From Pseudomonas libanensis (GTDB lineage: Bacteria > Pseudomonadota > Gammaproteobacteria > Pseudomonadales > Pseudomonadaceae), in contig NZ_JYLH01000003.1 of NCBI RefSeq assembly GCF_001439685.1, positions 124,001 through 188,000 of the forward strand: a stretch of 64,000 nt of DNA. Reading direction: 5' to 3'. The position numbers and the translations under genes were made by a program. Positions 21,057 to 28,928 of the stretch are shown one piece after another. The notes below the pieces were generated by a model that worked only from the letters and a program-made list of their open reading frames with translations, did no database searches and was not told the origin of the DNA. Position 1 is the first letter of the stretch; every line of letters starts with the position of its first letter.

Positions 21057-21977
21057 ATGACTCTTACAGAATTACGCTACATCGTGACCCTCGCCCAGGA
21101 ACAGCACTTCGGCCATGCAGCCGAGCGTTGCCACGTCAGCCAGCCGACGCTGTCGGTGGGTGTGAAAAAGCTTGAAGACGAACTCGGTGTGCTGATTTTC
21201 GAGCGCAGCAAGAGCGCCGTGCGCCTCACTCCGGTGGGCGAAGGCATCGTGGCCCAGGCCCAGAAGGTGCTGGAACAAGCGCAAAGCATTCGCGAACTGG
21301 CCCAGGCCGGCAAGAACCAACTGACCGCGCCGCTCAAGGTCGGCGCGATCTACACTGTCGGCCCATATCTGTTCCCGCACTTGATCCCGCAACTGCATCG
21401 CGTCGCGCCGCAGATGCCGCTGTATATCGAAGAAAACTTCACCCACGTGCTGCGCGACAAACTGCGCAACGGCGAGTTGGACGCGATCATCATCGCCCTG
21501 CCGTTCAACGAGGCGGACGTACTCACGCTACCTCTCTACGACGAGCCGTTCTACGTGTTGATGCCGGCCTCCCACCCGTGGACCAAGAAGGACACCATCG
21601 ACGCCGCCCTGCTCAACGACAAGAGCCTGCTGCTGCTTGGCGAAGGCCACTGCTTCCGCGACCAGGTATTGGAAGCCTGCCCGACCCTGACCAAGGGCAA
21701 CGACGGCGCCAAGCACACCACGGTGGAATCCAGCTCACTGGAAACCATTCGCCATATGGTCGCTTCCGGCCTGGGCATCTCGATCCTGCCGCTGTCAGCC
21801 GTAGACAGCCATCACTACGCCCAGGGCGTGATCGAAGTGCGCCCACTCACCCCTCCGGTGCCGTTTCGTACCGTGGCGATCGCCTGGCGCGCCAGCTTCC
21901 CACGCCCCAAAGCGATTGAGATCCTCGCCGACTCGATCCGCCTGTGTTCGGTGGCCAAGCCGCCCGTTGCGAGCTAA
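21057..21977 (+). CDS. oxyR: Hydrogen-peroxide sensing regulator OxyR (LysR family)
   Basis: LysR-type regulator, 306 residues: N-terminal winged HTH (TELRYIVTLAQEQHFGHAAERCHVSQPTLSV) and a substrate-type sensor domain. The two redox cysteines of OxyR fall exactly at positions 199 and 208 (GEGHCFRDQVLEAC), which form the intramolecular disulfide in E. coli OxyR. It should activate katB/ahpC-type genes upon peroxide stress. It is followed by recG after eight bases, the established Pseudomonas oxyR-recG operon. Confidence 0.95.
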   Translation: MTLTELRYIVTLAQEQHFGHAAERCHVSQPTLSVGVKKLEDELGVLIFERSKSAVRLTPVGEGIVAQAQKVLEQAQSIRELAQAGKNQLTAPLKVGAIYTVGPYLFPHLIPQLHRVAPQMPLYIEENFTHVLRDKLRNGELDAIIIALPFNEADVLTLPLYDEPFYVLMPASHPWTKKDTIDAALLNDKSLLLLGEGHCFRDQVLEACPTLTKGNDGAKHTTVESSSLETIRHMVASGLGISILPLSAVDSHHYAQGVIEVRPLTPPVPFRTVAIAWRASFPRPKAIEILADSIRLCSVAKPPVAS

Positions 21978-21985
21978 GCAACCGT

Positions 21986-24061
21986 ATGACTGAGCTGTCG
22001 CAGGTACCGGTGACGGCACTCAAGGGTGTCGGTGAAGCCATGGCCGAAAAGCTGGCCAAGGTCGGCCTGGAAAACCTTCAGGATGTATTGTTTCACCTGC
22101 CCCTGCGCTACCAGGATCGCACCCGCGTGGTGCCCATCGGCCACTTGCGCCCCGGGCAGGACGCGGTGATCGAAGGCACCGTCAGCGGCGCCGACGTGGT
22201 GATGGGCAAGCGCCGCAGCCTGGTGGTGCGCCTGCAGGATGGCACCGGCGGCTTGAGCCTGCGCTTCTACCATTTCAGCAACGCGCAGAAAGAGGGCCTC
22301 AAGCGTGGCACACGCGTGCGCTGCTACGGTGAGGCGCGCCCAGGCGCTTCGGGCCTGGAAATCTACCACCCGGAATACCGCGCCATTACCGGCGATGAGC
22401 CGCCACCGGTAGATACCACGCTCACACCGATCTACCCGCTGACCGAAGGCCTGACCCAGCAACGCCTGCGCCAGCTGTGCATGCAGACCCTGACCATGCT
22501 CGGCCCGCAAAGCCTGCCCGACTGGCTGCCCCTGGAGCTGGCCCGCGATTATCAACTGGCGCCCCTGGCTGATGCGATCCGCTACCTGCACCACCCGCCC
22601 GCCGACGCCGATGTGGACGAACTCGCCCTCGGCCATCACTGGGCCCAACATCGCCTGGCCTTCGAAGAACTGCTGACCCATCAGCTGTCCCAGCAGCGCC
22701 TGCGCGAGAGCATGCGCTCCTTGCGTGCGCCAGCGTTGCCCAAGGCCACGCGGCTGCCCGCGCAATACCTGGCCAACCTCGGCTTTGCGCCGACCGGAGC
22801 GCAACAGCGCGTAGGTAATGAAATCGCCTACGACTTAAGCCAACAGGAACCCATGCTGCGCCTGATCCAGGGCGATGTGGGCGCGGGCAAGACCGTGGTC
22901 GCCGCCCTCGCCGCCCTTCAGGCGCTGGAAGCCGGTTACCAGGTGGCGCTGATGGCGCCGACGGAAATCCTTGCCGAACAACATTTCATTACCTTCAAAC
23001 GCTGGCTCGAACCCCTGGGCCTGGAAGTCGCGTGGCTGGCAGGCAAGCTCAAGGGCAAGAACCGCGCCAGCGCCCTGGAGCAAATCGCCGCCGGCGCACC
23101 GATGGTGGTGGGTACCCACGCGTTGTTCCAGAACGAAGTGCAGTTCAAGAACCTTGCCTTGGTCATCATTGACGAACAGCACCGCTTCGGCGTGCAACAG
23201 CGCCTGGCCCTGCGCCAGAAAGGCGTGGGCGGGCGCATGAACCCGCACCAGTTGATCATGACCGCCACCCCGATCCCACGCACCCTGGCCATGAGCGCCT
23301 ACGCCGACCTCGACACCTCGATCCTCGACGAATTGCCGCCCGGGCGTACCCCGGTCAACACCGTGCTGGTCACCGACACCCGGCGCGTCGAAGTGATAGA
23401 GCGCGTGCGCGGCGCCTGTGCCGAAGGCCGTCAGGCGTACTGGGTATGCACCTTGATCGAAGAGTCTGAAGAGCTGACCTGCCAGGCCGCCGAGACCACC
23501 TACGAAGATCTCACCAGCGCCTTGGGCGAGCTCAAGGTCGGGCTGATCCATGGGCGCATGAAACCTGCGGAGAAGGCCGCAGTGATGGCCGAGTTCAAGG
23601 CCGGCAACCTGCAATTGCTGGTGGCGACCACGGTGATCGAAGTGGGCGTGGACGTGCCCAACGCCAGCCTGATGATCATCGAAAACCCCGAGCGCCTGGG
23701 CCTGGCGCAACTGCACCAACTGCGCGGGCGGGTCGGCCGGGGCAGTGCTGCCAGCCACTGCGTGTTGCTGTATCACCCGCCGCTGTCACAGATTGGTCGC
23801 CAGCGCCTGGGTATCATGCGCGAAACCAATGACGGTTTTGTCATCGCCGAAAAAGACCTCGAACTGCGCGGTCCGGGTGAAATGCTCGGCACGCGCCAGA
23901 CCGGCCTGCTGCAATTCAAGGTTGCCGACCTGATGCGCGACGCCGATCTGCTGCCTGCGGTGCGCGACGCTGCCCAGGCCCTGCTCGAACGCTGGCCCGA
24001 TCACGTCAGCCCGTTGCTGGATCGCTGGCTGCGGCACGGGCAGCAATACGGCCAAGTGTGA
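21986..24061 (+). CDS. recG: ATP-dependent DNA helicase RecG
   Basis: Branched-DNA helicase that reverses stalled replication forks, 691 residues. N-terminal wedge/OB region (VPIGHLRPGQDAVIEG), helicase motifs I GDVGAGKTVVA, Ia MAPTEILAEQH, II VIIDEQHRFG, III MTATPIPRTLA, and V/VI TTVIEVGVDVPNAS and QLRGRVGRG; TRG-like C-terminus ERFGLAQ-type then RGPGEMLGTRQTG. The ATG at 21986 starts the family's MTELSQVPVTALKGVG segment. Confidence 0.97.
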   Translation: MTELSQVPVTALKGVGEAMAEKLAKVGLENLQDVLFHLPLRYQDRTRVVPIGHLRPGQDAVIEGTVSGADVVMGKRRSLVVRLQDGTGGLSLRFYHFSNAQKEGLKRGTRVRCYGEARPGASGLEIYHPEYRAITGDEPPPVDTTLTPIYPLTEGLTQQRLRQLCMQTLTMLGPQSLPDWLPLELARDYQLAPLADAIRYLHHPPADADVDELALGHHWAQHRLAFEELLTHQLSQQRLRESMRSLRAPALPKATRLPAQYLANLGFAPTGAQQRVGNEIAYDLSQQEPMLRLIQGDVGAGKTVVAALAALQALEAGYQVALMAPTEILAEQHFITFKRWLEPLGLEVAWLAGKLKGKNRASALEQIAAGAPMVVGTHALFQNEVQFKNLALVIIDEQHRFGVQQRLALRQKGVGGRMNPHQLIMTATPIPRTLAMSAYADLDTSILDELPPGRTPVNTVLVTDTRRVEVIERVRGACAEGRQAYWVCTLIEESEELTCQAAETTYEDLTSALGELKVGLIHGRMKPAEKAAVMAEFKAGNLQLLVATTVIEVGVDVPNASLMIIENPERLGLAQLHQLRGRVGRGSAASHCVLLYHPPLSQIGRQRLGIMRETNDGFVIAEKDLELRGPGEMLGTRQTGLLQFKVADLMRDADLLPAVRDAAQALLERWPDHVSPLLDRWLRHGQQYGQV

Positions 24062-24138
24062 CGCCTGACGCACTTATCCGACCAACACCTGTATCAAGCT
24101 GGTTATACTCCAATGAATGTAAGAAATTGGATCAGGCC

Positions 24139-25539
24139 ATGTCAGAAGTTGCCCTCGCCACAGCCCCACTGACCGCCCCGCCGGTCATTCGGGCGCTGCT
24201 CGCCAAGCTCGCCGTCCCCTACACGGAAGTCATCGAACAACCTGGCCTGAACCCTGCGCGAAAGGTCCAGGCGGTGTTGCTTGAGGATGCGGTTGGCGCA
24301 CTCATGGTGCTGTTCCCCCAAAGCCAGTTGCTCGACCTCAACCGCCTCGCCGAACTCACGGGTCGGCGCCTCACGGCCGTTGCCCCTGAGCGCGTCGAAC
24401 GCATGCTCGGCAAGCATGCCCTGAGTCTGCTGCCGGGCCTGCCGGCACTCACCAGTTCACCGTGCCTGTATGAAGGCAGCCTGCTCAACGAGCCGAGCCT
24501 GCTGGTGCATTCGGGCGAAGCCGGACTGTTGCTGGAAATCCCGGGCGACGCGTTCAAGGGCATGCTGACCAAGGCCAGCGCCGCGCAGTTCGGTGAACCG
24601 CTGAGCAATATCCGCCCGAACCTGGACCGCCCCAATGATGACCGTGAGGAAATCACCCAGGCGATGCAAGCCTTCACCGCGCGTCGTATTCAGCAGCGCC
24701 TGGAAGCGACCATCGAGATTCCACCGCTGGCCGACACAGCGCAAAAGATCATCAAGCTGCGCGTCGACCCCAACGCCACCATTGATGACATCACCGGCGT
24801 GGTGGAAACCGATCCGGCTCTCGCCGCCCAGGTCGTAAGCTGGGCCGCGTCGCCCTACTACGCTTCGCCGGGCAAGATCCGCTCAGTCGAAGACGCCATC
24901 GTCCGCGTGCTGGGCTTTGATCTTGTGATCAACCTGGCGCTGGGCCTGGCCCTGGGCAAAACCCTGAGCCTGCCCAAGGACCGCCCGCACCTGTCCACGC
25001 CGTACTGGCACCAGTCGATCTACACCGCCGCCGTGATCGAAGGCCTGACCCGTGCCATGCCCCGCGCCCAGCGTCCGGAAGCCGGCCTGACCTACCTGGC
25101 CGGTCTGCTGCACAACTTCGGCTACCTGCTGCTGGCCCATGTGTTCCCGCCGCACTTTTCGCTGATCTGCCGACACCTGGAGGTCAACCCGCACCTGTGC
25201 CACAGCTACGTCGAACAGCACTTGCTGGGCATCACCCGCGAACAGATCGGTGCCTGGCTGATGCGCTACTGGGACATGCCGGACGAACTGTGCACCGCCC
25301 TGCGCTTCCAGCACGACCCGACCTATGATGGGCAATACGCTGAGTATCCCAACCTGGTGTGTTTGGCTGTGCGCTTGTTGCGTAGCCGGGGGATTGGCTC
25401 CGGGCCGGATGAATCCATTCCGGACGCGTTGCTTGAGCGCCTGGGCTTGAGCCGCGAGAAGGCGGAGGATGTGGTCGGTAAAGTGCTGGATGCCGAAGTG
25501 CTGTTGCGCGAATTGGCTTCGCAGTTCAGCCAGGGGTAA
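24139..25539 (+). CDS. YbaK/EbsC plus HDOD fusion protein
   Basis: 466-residue two-domain protein. The first about 150 residues resemble a YbaK/ProX aminoacyl-tRNA deacylase-type domain (IRALLAKLAVPYTEVIEQPG, AVLLEDAVGALMVLFPQSQLLDLNRLAELTGRRLTAV). From about residue 200 there is an HDOD domain (IPPLADTAQKIIKLRVDPNATIDDITGVVETDPALAAQVVSWAASPYYA, LTYLAGLLHNFGYLLLAHVFP). HDOD domains are signalling modules related to HD phosphohydrolases but usually without the catalytic pair; a role in signalling is inferred. ATG at 24139 is the natural start. Its 3' end is duplicated at 27.2 kb. Confidence 0.85.
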   Translation: MSEVALATAPLTAPPVIRALLAKLAVPYTEVIEQPGLNPARKVQAVLLEDAVGALMVLFPQSQLLDLNRLAELTGRRLTAVAPERVERMLGKHALSLLPGLPALTSSPCLYEGSLLNEPSLLVHSGEAGLLLEIPGDAFKGMLTKASAAQFGEPLSNIRPNLDRPNDDREEITQAMQAFTARRIQQRLEATIEIPPLADTAQKIIKLRVDPNATIDDITGVVETDPALAAQVVSWAASPYYASPGKIRSVEDAIVRVLGFDLVINLALGLALGKTLSLPKDRPHLSTPYWHQSIYTAAVIEGLTRAMPRAQRPEAGLTYLAGLLHNFGYLLLAHVFPPHFSLICRHLEVNPHLCHSYVEQHLLGITREQIGAWLMRYWDMPDELCTALRFQHDPTYDGQYAEYPNLVCLAVRLLRSRGIGSGPDESIPDALLERLGLSREKAEDVVGKVLDAEVLLRELASQFSQG

Positions 25540-25556
25540 GCCCGCCGCCTGTTAAA

Positions 25557-25645
25557 CCGCTATCGCAGGCAAGCCAGCTCCCACAGTTGACCGTATTTCA
25601 AAGTTGGAACGCGGTCACTGTGGGAGCTGGCTTGCCTGCGATGAA
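25557..25645. repeat. REP pair, left copy of a duplicated segment
   Basis: CTATCGCAGGCAAGCCAGCTCCCACAG ... CTGTGGGAGCTGGCTTGCCTGCGATG with a 35-base centre. The whole unit, including the centre and a few flanking bases, recurs almost unchanged at 27299-27387. Confidence 0.9.
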
Positions 25646-25682
25646 TCCAACTCGGTGTACCTTAACTCTCTATGTCTTTGAA

Positions 25683-25713
25683 GCTCGTTCCCACGCTGGG
25701 CGAGGGAACGAGC
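25683..25713. repeat. Perfect inverted repeat (GCTCGTTCCC / GGGAACGAGC)
   Basis: A ten-base perfect stem around an 11-base loop. The sequence is of the kind dispersed in Pseudomonas genomes (CGTTCCCACGCT...). It follows the REP pair and lies just downstream of the immunity-like gene, where it could act as a terminator. Confidence 0.6.
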
Positions 25714-25736
25714 ACCAGTTAGGAACAGAACGCAGA

Positions 25737-26213
25737 TCAGTCGTGGTTCTTATCAATCAATGTAAACACCAACGCTTTTACCTGCAAAGTGGAGGTGTAC
25801 TTGCAAACCAGCTTGGTATTCGGATGTGTGCCTGGATCAAGATGATAGGCATCCCACCCTCCAGTCATACCCCCGGGCTGTGGCATTTTTACAGGAACAC
25901 CTGATTCTACAGGGGCGCCGAAATGCGACCGAATGTCGGATTTCGTCATGGTAGAAGCGAGCGGTTTGGGCAGTTCGCCCTTATATTCCAACGTCGAAGG
26001 AGTGCTTTTAATCAGAGTGATGAACAGCGTTTCCAATCGCTTGGTTTCTGCCCAGAAACTCAAGGAAAGGCCCCATGCAAGTTCTAAGTGCAGGCGATCC
26101 CGCCCGTCATAGAGTTCTTGTAATGGCTGGTTCGGTATCAGCCCTTCGGTAATCAAATCTTCGTAGCGTTTGCCCAGATTTCTGATCCAGCCGTCAATAG
26201 TTTGCGCACTCAT
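25737..26213 (-). CDS. Putative pyocin/effector immunity protein (DUF6392-like)
   Basis: Soluble 158-residue protein starting MSAQTIDGWIRNLGKRYEDL, with SFWAETKRLETLFITL, STPSTLEYKGELPKPL and KMPQPGGMTGGWDAYHLDP. From memory this matches a Pseudomonas family named DUF6392, sometimes annotated as pyocin immunity protein; that needs a search. Its ATG overlaps the stop of the broken PAAR-type gene (TGATG), which is the arrangement of an effector-immunity pair. The effector is wrecked, so this looks like an orphan immunity gene. Composition is more AT-rich than the surrounding core genes. Confidence 0.6.
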   Translation of the reverse strand: MSAQTIDGWIRNLGKRYEDLITEGLIPNQPLQELYDGRDRLHLELAWGLSLSFWAETKRLETLFITLIKSTPSTLEYKGELPKPLASTMTKSDIRSHFGAPVESGVPVKMPQPGGMTGGWDAYHLDPGTHPNTKLVCKYTSTLQVKALVFTLIDKNHD

Positions 26214-26443
26214 CAATACCACCCCTGTTCTTTACTGAGCCTATGCAGTTGCTCCCGAGCCACTTCAACGTCAGCTTCGGTGAAGCCTTCCTCCAGAAGT
26301 CCGCGTTTAATCGCATTGAAGTTGCTGTCCACCGCAGCCCTCAGGTCGGAGGCATCCTGCACCTGCTTTGCTTTGCTTTGGTACTACGCTACCTTGCTGC
26401 CCGCCGTGGTGGTTGAACCAGTCGTGATGTTGTAGCGCCTCAC
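26213..26443 (-). pseudogene. Remnant of a PAAR-domain effector gene (internal deletion, in-frame stop)
   Basis: From a GTG at 26443 the frame reads MRRYNITTGSTTTAGSKVA, the start of a PAAR-like domain, then a TAG stop at 26386-26384. The same frame continues for 56 codons (YQSKAKQVQDASDLRAAVDS ... EQLHRLSKEQGWY) to a TGA that overlaps the ATG of the immunity-like gene. A PAAR domain needs about 85 residues, and only its first strand is left before a sequence with no PAAR character. The simplest reading is an internal deletion that joined the two ends of a larger PAAR-toxin gene. The identity of the toxin end is unknown. Confidence 0.5.
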
Positions 26444-26523
26444 ATTGGGTTCTCCATGCAGTCGATGAGGCTGGCGTTGGTCGGTCCAACTGGCTGCTGA
26501 ACTTGAAAATCAATGCTCTTCAT
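26440..26523 (-). CDS. Short ORF upstream of the PAAR remnant (27 residues)
   Basis: MKSIDFQVQQPVGPTNASLI followed by DCMENPM and a TGA that overlaps the GTG of the remnant. A good AAGGA ribosome site lies seven bases before the ATG. It could be a leader peptide coupling translation to the PAAR gene, or the start of another truncated protein. No family recognised. Confidence 0.3.
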   Translation of the reverse strand: MKSIDFQVQQPVGPTNASLIDCMENPM

Positions 26524-26966
26524 GTTTGGTCCTTTTTTAGCGCGCAAGAATGCTCAAACGCGGTCGTGGCGTTGTTATGCAAAGGGAAGGGTTCCGAAAT
26601 GGCGCAAGGAAGATGTTGCTGACGAGCGCAAAGCCAAACAACTGTCCGTTCGGCTAGGTAGTAGGAAAAACAGAAACGTCTGACAAGGCTTTGAGGTTGT
26701 CCCTAGGACACTCGACCTCTAGTCTTCGTACACCGCTGCACACGCAGCGGTTGGGCGTCGCGACCCGGTTTAATCAGACGCAAAGAGCCATTTCCGCTTT
26801 CAGGTGACGCTTTTTTATCGTCTACTGTGCGGCGTTATGGTGGCTGTGCGCGGGATACCTTCGGGTATGCCGGTTTCCTGATTCCGGTCCGCGAACCTGC
26901 GTACAGCTACCACCCGATCGCGTCGCGGCGATCTGTGGCAGCTCCACTTAAATCAGGAAGTTCACA
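26524..26966. other. 443-base non-coding stretch with RNA-like structure
   Basis: No supported gene. The left part (26524-26700) is AT-richer and featureless by eye. From about 26730 there is a perfect hairpin ACCGCTG-CACACG-CAGCGGT (26731-26750) and then the branched element described separately. A ribosome site AGGAAG precedes the DUF6124-type ATG at 26967. Confidence 0.5.
26840..26913 (+). ncRNA. Candidate structured RNA leader (three-way junction) upstream of the DUF6124-type gene
   Basis: Closing stem: GTGG and CTGTGCGC (26840-26851) pair with GCGTACAG...CCAC (26899-26913) with a small bulge. Inside, GATACC-TTCG-GGTATG gives a hairpin capped by a stable UUCG tetraloop (26852-26871), followed by CCGG...CCGG (26870-26887). 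The whole lies about 55 bases before the ATG at 26967. I recall similar sequence before DUF3077/DUF6124 genes in other pseudomonads, which would make it a conserved leader; this was not checked. Confidence 0.4.
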
Positions 26967-27209
26967 ATGATCAAACCTACCCCCAATCCCCCCATCCGCT
27001 TGTTCACTGTAGCCGCAGGCATCAGCACCGAAGACCTGTTGGTCAACCTCAGCGAAACACTGGCCTCGGCCAATGCGCTGAGTTGCGATCTGGCCTTTGA
27101 CCTTGAAGGGCCAAAACGAGAGGAACTGCTGGGCATTGCGCAGTTAATCGAACTGGCACAGTTGCTAGCTGATCGGGTACTCAATGTCTCGGGGCAAGTA
27201 ACCCGGTGA
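26967..27209 (+). CDS. DUF6124 (formerly DUF3077)-type small protein
   Basis: Small soluble protein of 80 residues. The pattern MIKPTPNPP...LFTVAAGISTEDLLVNLSETLASANALS...FDLEGPKREELLGIAQLIELAQLLADRVL matches the Pseudomonas-restricted family called DUF6124 or DUF3077 as I remember it. Function is unknown. AGGAAG ribosome site nine bases upstream. The gene ends where the decayed HDOD 3' copy begins. Confidence 0.7.
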   Translation: MIKPTPNPPIRLFTVAAGISTEDLLVNLSETLASANALSCDLAFDLEGPKREELLGIAQLIELAQLLADRVLNVSGQVTR

Positions 27210-27210
27210 G

Positions 27211-27283
27211 ATGACGGGCAATACCCCGCGTATCCGAACCTGGTATGTCTGGCGGTGCGCCTGTTGCGCAGCCAGGGGTAAAC
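27211..27283 (+). pseudogene. Decayed partial copy of the YbaK/HDOD gene 3' end
   Basis: Bases 27211-27275 match the coding stretch near 25327-25389 (reading about DGQYxxYPNLVCLAVRLLRSxG) at roughly 84% by eye. They then jump to AGGGGTAA with the same 3' flank (CTGCCGCCTGTTA) as the intact gene, so about 145 bases are missing. The adjacent REP pair is also shared. This is a direct repeat of the HDOD gene end on the far side of the 1.6-kb insert. Confidence 0.8.
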
Positions 27284-27298
27284 CTGCCGCCTGTTACA

Positions 27299-27387
27299 TC
27301 GCTATCGCAGGCAAGCCAGCTCCCACAGTTGACCGTATTTCAAAGTTGGAACGCGGTCACTGTGGGAGCTGGCTTGCCTGCGATGAA
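27299..27387. repeat. REP pair, right copy of the duplicated segment
   Basis: Nearly identical to 25557-25645, including the non-palindromic centre TTGACCGTATTTCAAAGTTGG. Differences are confined to a few flanking bases. With the left copy it brackets the accessory insert. Confidence 0.9.
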
Positions 27388-27418
27388 TTCAACTCGGTCT
27401 ACCTGAACCCCCTAGGTG

Positions 27419-27793
27419 TTACTTCTTTTTCTTCGGTTTCAAATACTTGGTCAACCCCTGGAACCAGATCACCAGCGCCGGGTTGCCCTTGATCTGGATC
27501 GACTTGTCCTGAATCCCCGTCATGAACGCCAGTTGCTTGTTCTTCGCCTGCATCGTGGCAAACCCGTAGGCGGCATCCTTGAAGGCAATCGCAAAGGCAG
27601 GCTCAGGGTGAACACCTGAACGGCTGGTAATGCGCTGGTCTTTGACGATGAAGTGACGGGCAACCTTGCCGTCGAGGGTCTGCAACTGGAACGCCAGGTC
27701 TTTGTCACCCAACTGTTGCTGGAAGGCGGGATTGGTGCGGCTGGCTTTGCCCATCATCAGGCCAAGCACCCACAAGAGAAGACGAAATTTCAT
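27419..27793 (-). CDS. Small SCP2-like protein of unknown function
   Basis: 124-residue protein starting MKFRLLLWVLGLMMGKASRT and ending in a Lys-rich KYLKPKKKK tail. The middle (FQLQTLDGKVARHFIVKDQRI ... PAFAIAFKDAAYGFATM ... KSIQIKGNPALVIWF) has the beta-strand/helix rhythm of sterol-carrier-2-type lipid-binding domains. Relatives in Pseudomonas are sometimes mis-annotated as helicases; no helicase motif is present. The ATG at 27793 is preferred to a GTG two codons earlier. Confidence 0.55.
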   Translation of the reverse strand: MKFRLLLWVLGLMMGKASRTNPAFQQQLGDKDLAFQLQTLDGKVARHFIVKDQRITSRSGVHPEPAFAIAFKDAAYGFATMQAKNKQLAFMTGIQDKSIQIKGNPALVIWFQGLTKYLKPKKKK

Positions 27794-27917
27794 GCACACG
27801 GCCTCGGTGTATTTATTGGAGTGGCCGCAGCAGTGTAACGATTTGCAAAAAGAACGCCACCGATCTCGCGCTTTAGACGCAGATCGGCGGGCGTTTAACG
27901 CTTATAGCAACAAGTGC

Positions 27918-28844
27918 TTAGACGTTAGGGCAAGGCACCGGTGCCCAATCGACCAGGTTCGGGTTGGTGCAGTTGAGCTTGAGCTGCGAATCACCTGCAT
28001 TGGCAACCTGCTTGCTTTCAGCCTGCTTGGCCTGGGCTGTCTGGAAGGTCTTCTCGGTGGTGACCGCTTCTTTTGGCACGGTTGGCAGCAACGGTTTTTT
28101 CGGTGGCTTGGTGCCCGCACCTTTCTTCTTGGTCGGCGTCGCAACAGGCGCCACATCGGCCTGGGCCACGGTGACCACGTCGGCACGCTGTACGCCGACT
28201 TGTTGCAGGTCTTTTTCGTAGGCCTGGGTGTAGTTGTTCAGATCTTCGCTGGCTTTGCCGTTGACCGCGACGATCAGGTCATTGGATTCCTTCAGGCCCG
28301 CAACGATTTCCGCCAGGCGCTTGCGGCCTTCGGTATCGTTGACGGTCTTGGCCTTGCGGTCGGCCACCAGCTTGGTGAACGCGCTCTGGTAGCACTGTTG
28401 CGAGGCCTTGGCGTAGGCGGTGCTGCGGTCGATGTCGGAGACGCTTTTGTTCACGTCGGCGGCATAGGAGGCGATGCGCTGGTTATCATCGGCGATCTGC
28501 TTTTGACGCTCGGTGTAGTAGCCCGCCGCGCCGCCAGCCAGGGCGCCGCCCGCAGCGCCGATGGCGGCGTTACGGCCACGCTTTTCCTTGTCGCCGGTCA
28601 GGGCGCCCAACAACGCACCGCCGGCCGCGCCGATGGCGGCACCGGTCACCACCGACTTGGTCATGTTCGAATCGGTAGCGCGCAGGTGCTGCACCGGCTC
28701 GTAGCAGTTGGGGTAGTACTCGACCTTGGTGCTCGACGCGACCTTGGAGGCTGGCGACGTAGCGCAACCAGTCAGCACGGTACTGAAACCGGCTGCGATC
28801 AGCAGCAGGTGACGCTTGGAAACCGCCTTACGGGAAAAAAGCAT
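27918..28844 (-). CDS. tagQ: T6SS regulatory lipoprotein TagQ
   Basis: 308-residue lipoprotein, last gene of the left T6SS arm. Signal MLFSRKAVSKRHLLLIAAGF then lipobox LTGC with Cys27. Two Gly-zipper stretches (VVTGAAIGAAGGALLGALTG and AAIGAAGGALAGGAAGYYTE) are followed by a helical region and a Lys/Pro-rich tail. In P. aeruginosa HSI-I, TagQ sits in the outer membrane and holds TagR there, upstream of the PpkA kinase switch. Assignment rests on the position after tagR and the lipoprotein signal. Confidence 0.75.
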   Translation of the reverse strand: MLFSRKAVSKRHLLLIAAGFSTVLTGCATSPASKVASSTKVEYYPNCYEPVQHLRATDSNMTKSVVTGAAIGAAGGALLGALTGDKEKRGRNAAIGAAGGALAGGAAGYYTERQKQIADDNQRIASYAADVNKSVSDIDRSTAYAKASQQCYQSAFTKLVADRKAKTVNDTEGRKRLAEIVAGLKESNDLIVAVNGKASEDLNNYTQAYEKDLQQVGVQRADVVTVAQADVAPVATPTKKKGAGTKPPKKPLLPTVPKEAVTTEKTFQTAQAKQAESKQVANAGDSQLKLNCTNPNLVDWAPVPCPNV

Positions 28845-28928
28845 AGGTGTGATCTCTATTAAGTTTGACTTGCCCAGCACGGCCCACCGCCGCCTGAGTC
28901 CTTTCCAAGCTCGCTAGACAGCCAACGA

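Noticed and set aside
26307..26513. 68-codon minus frame MIFKFSSQLDRPT...
   Set aside because: It overlaps the PAAR remnant in another frame and lacks a ribosome site; the remnant frame explains more of the sequence.
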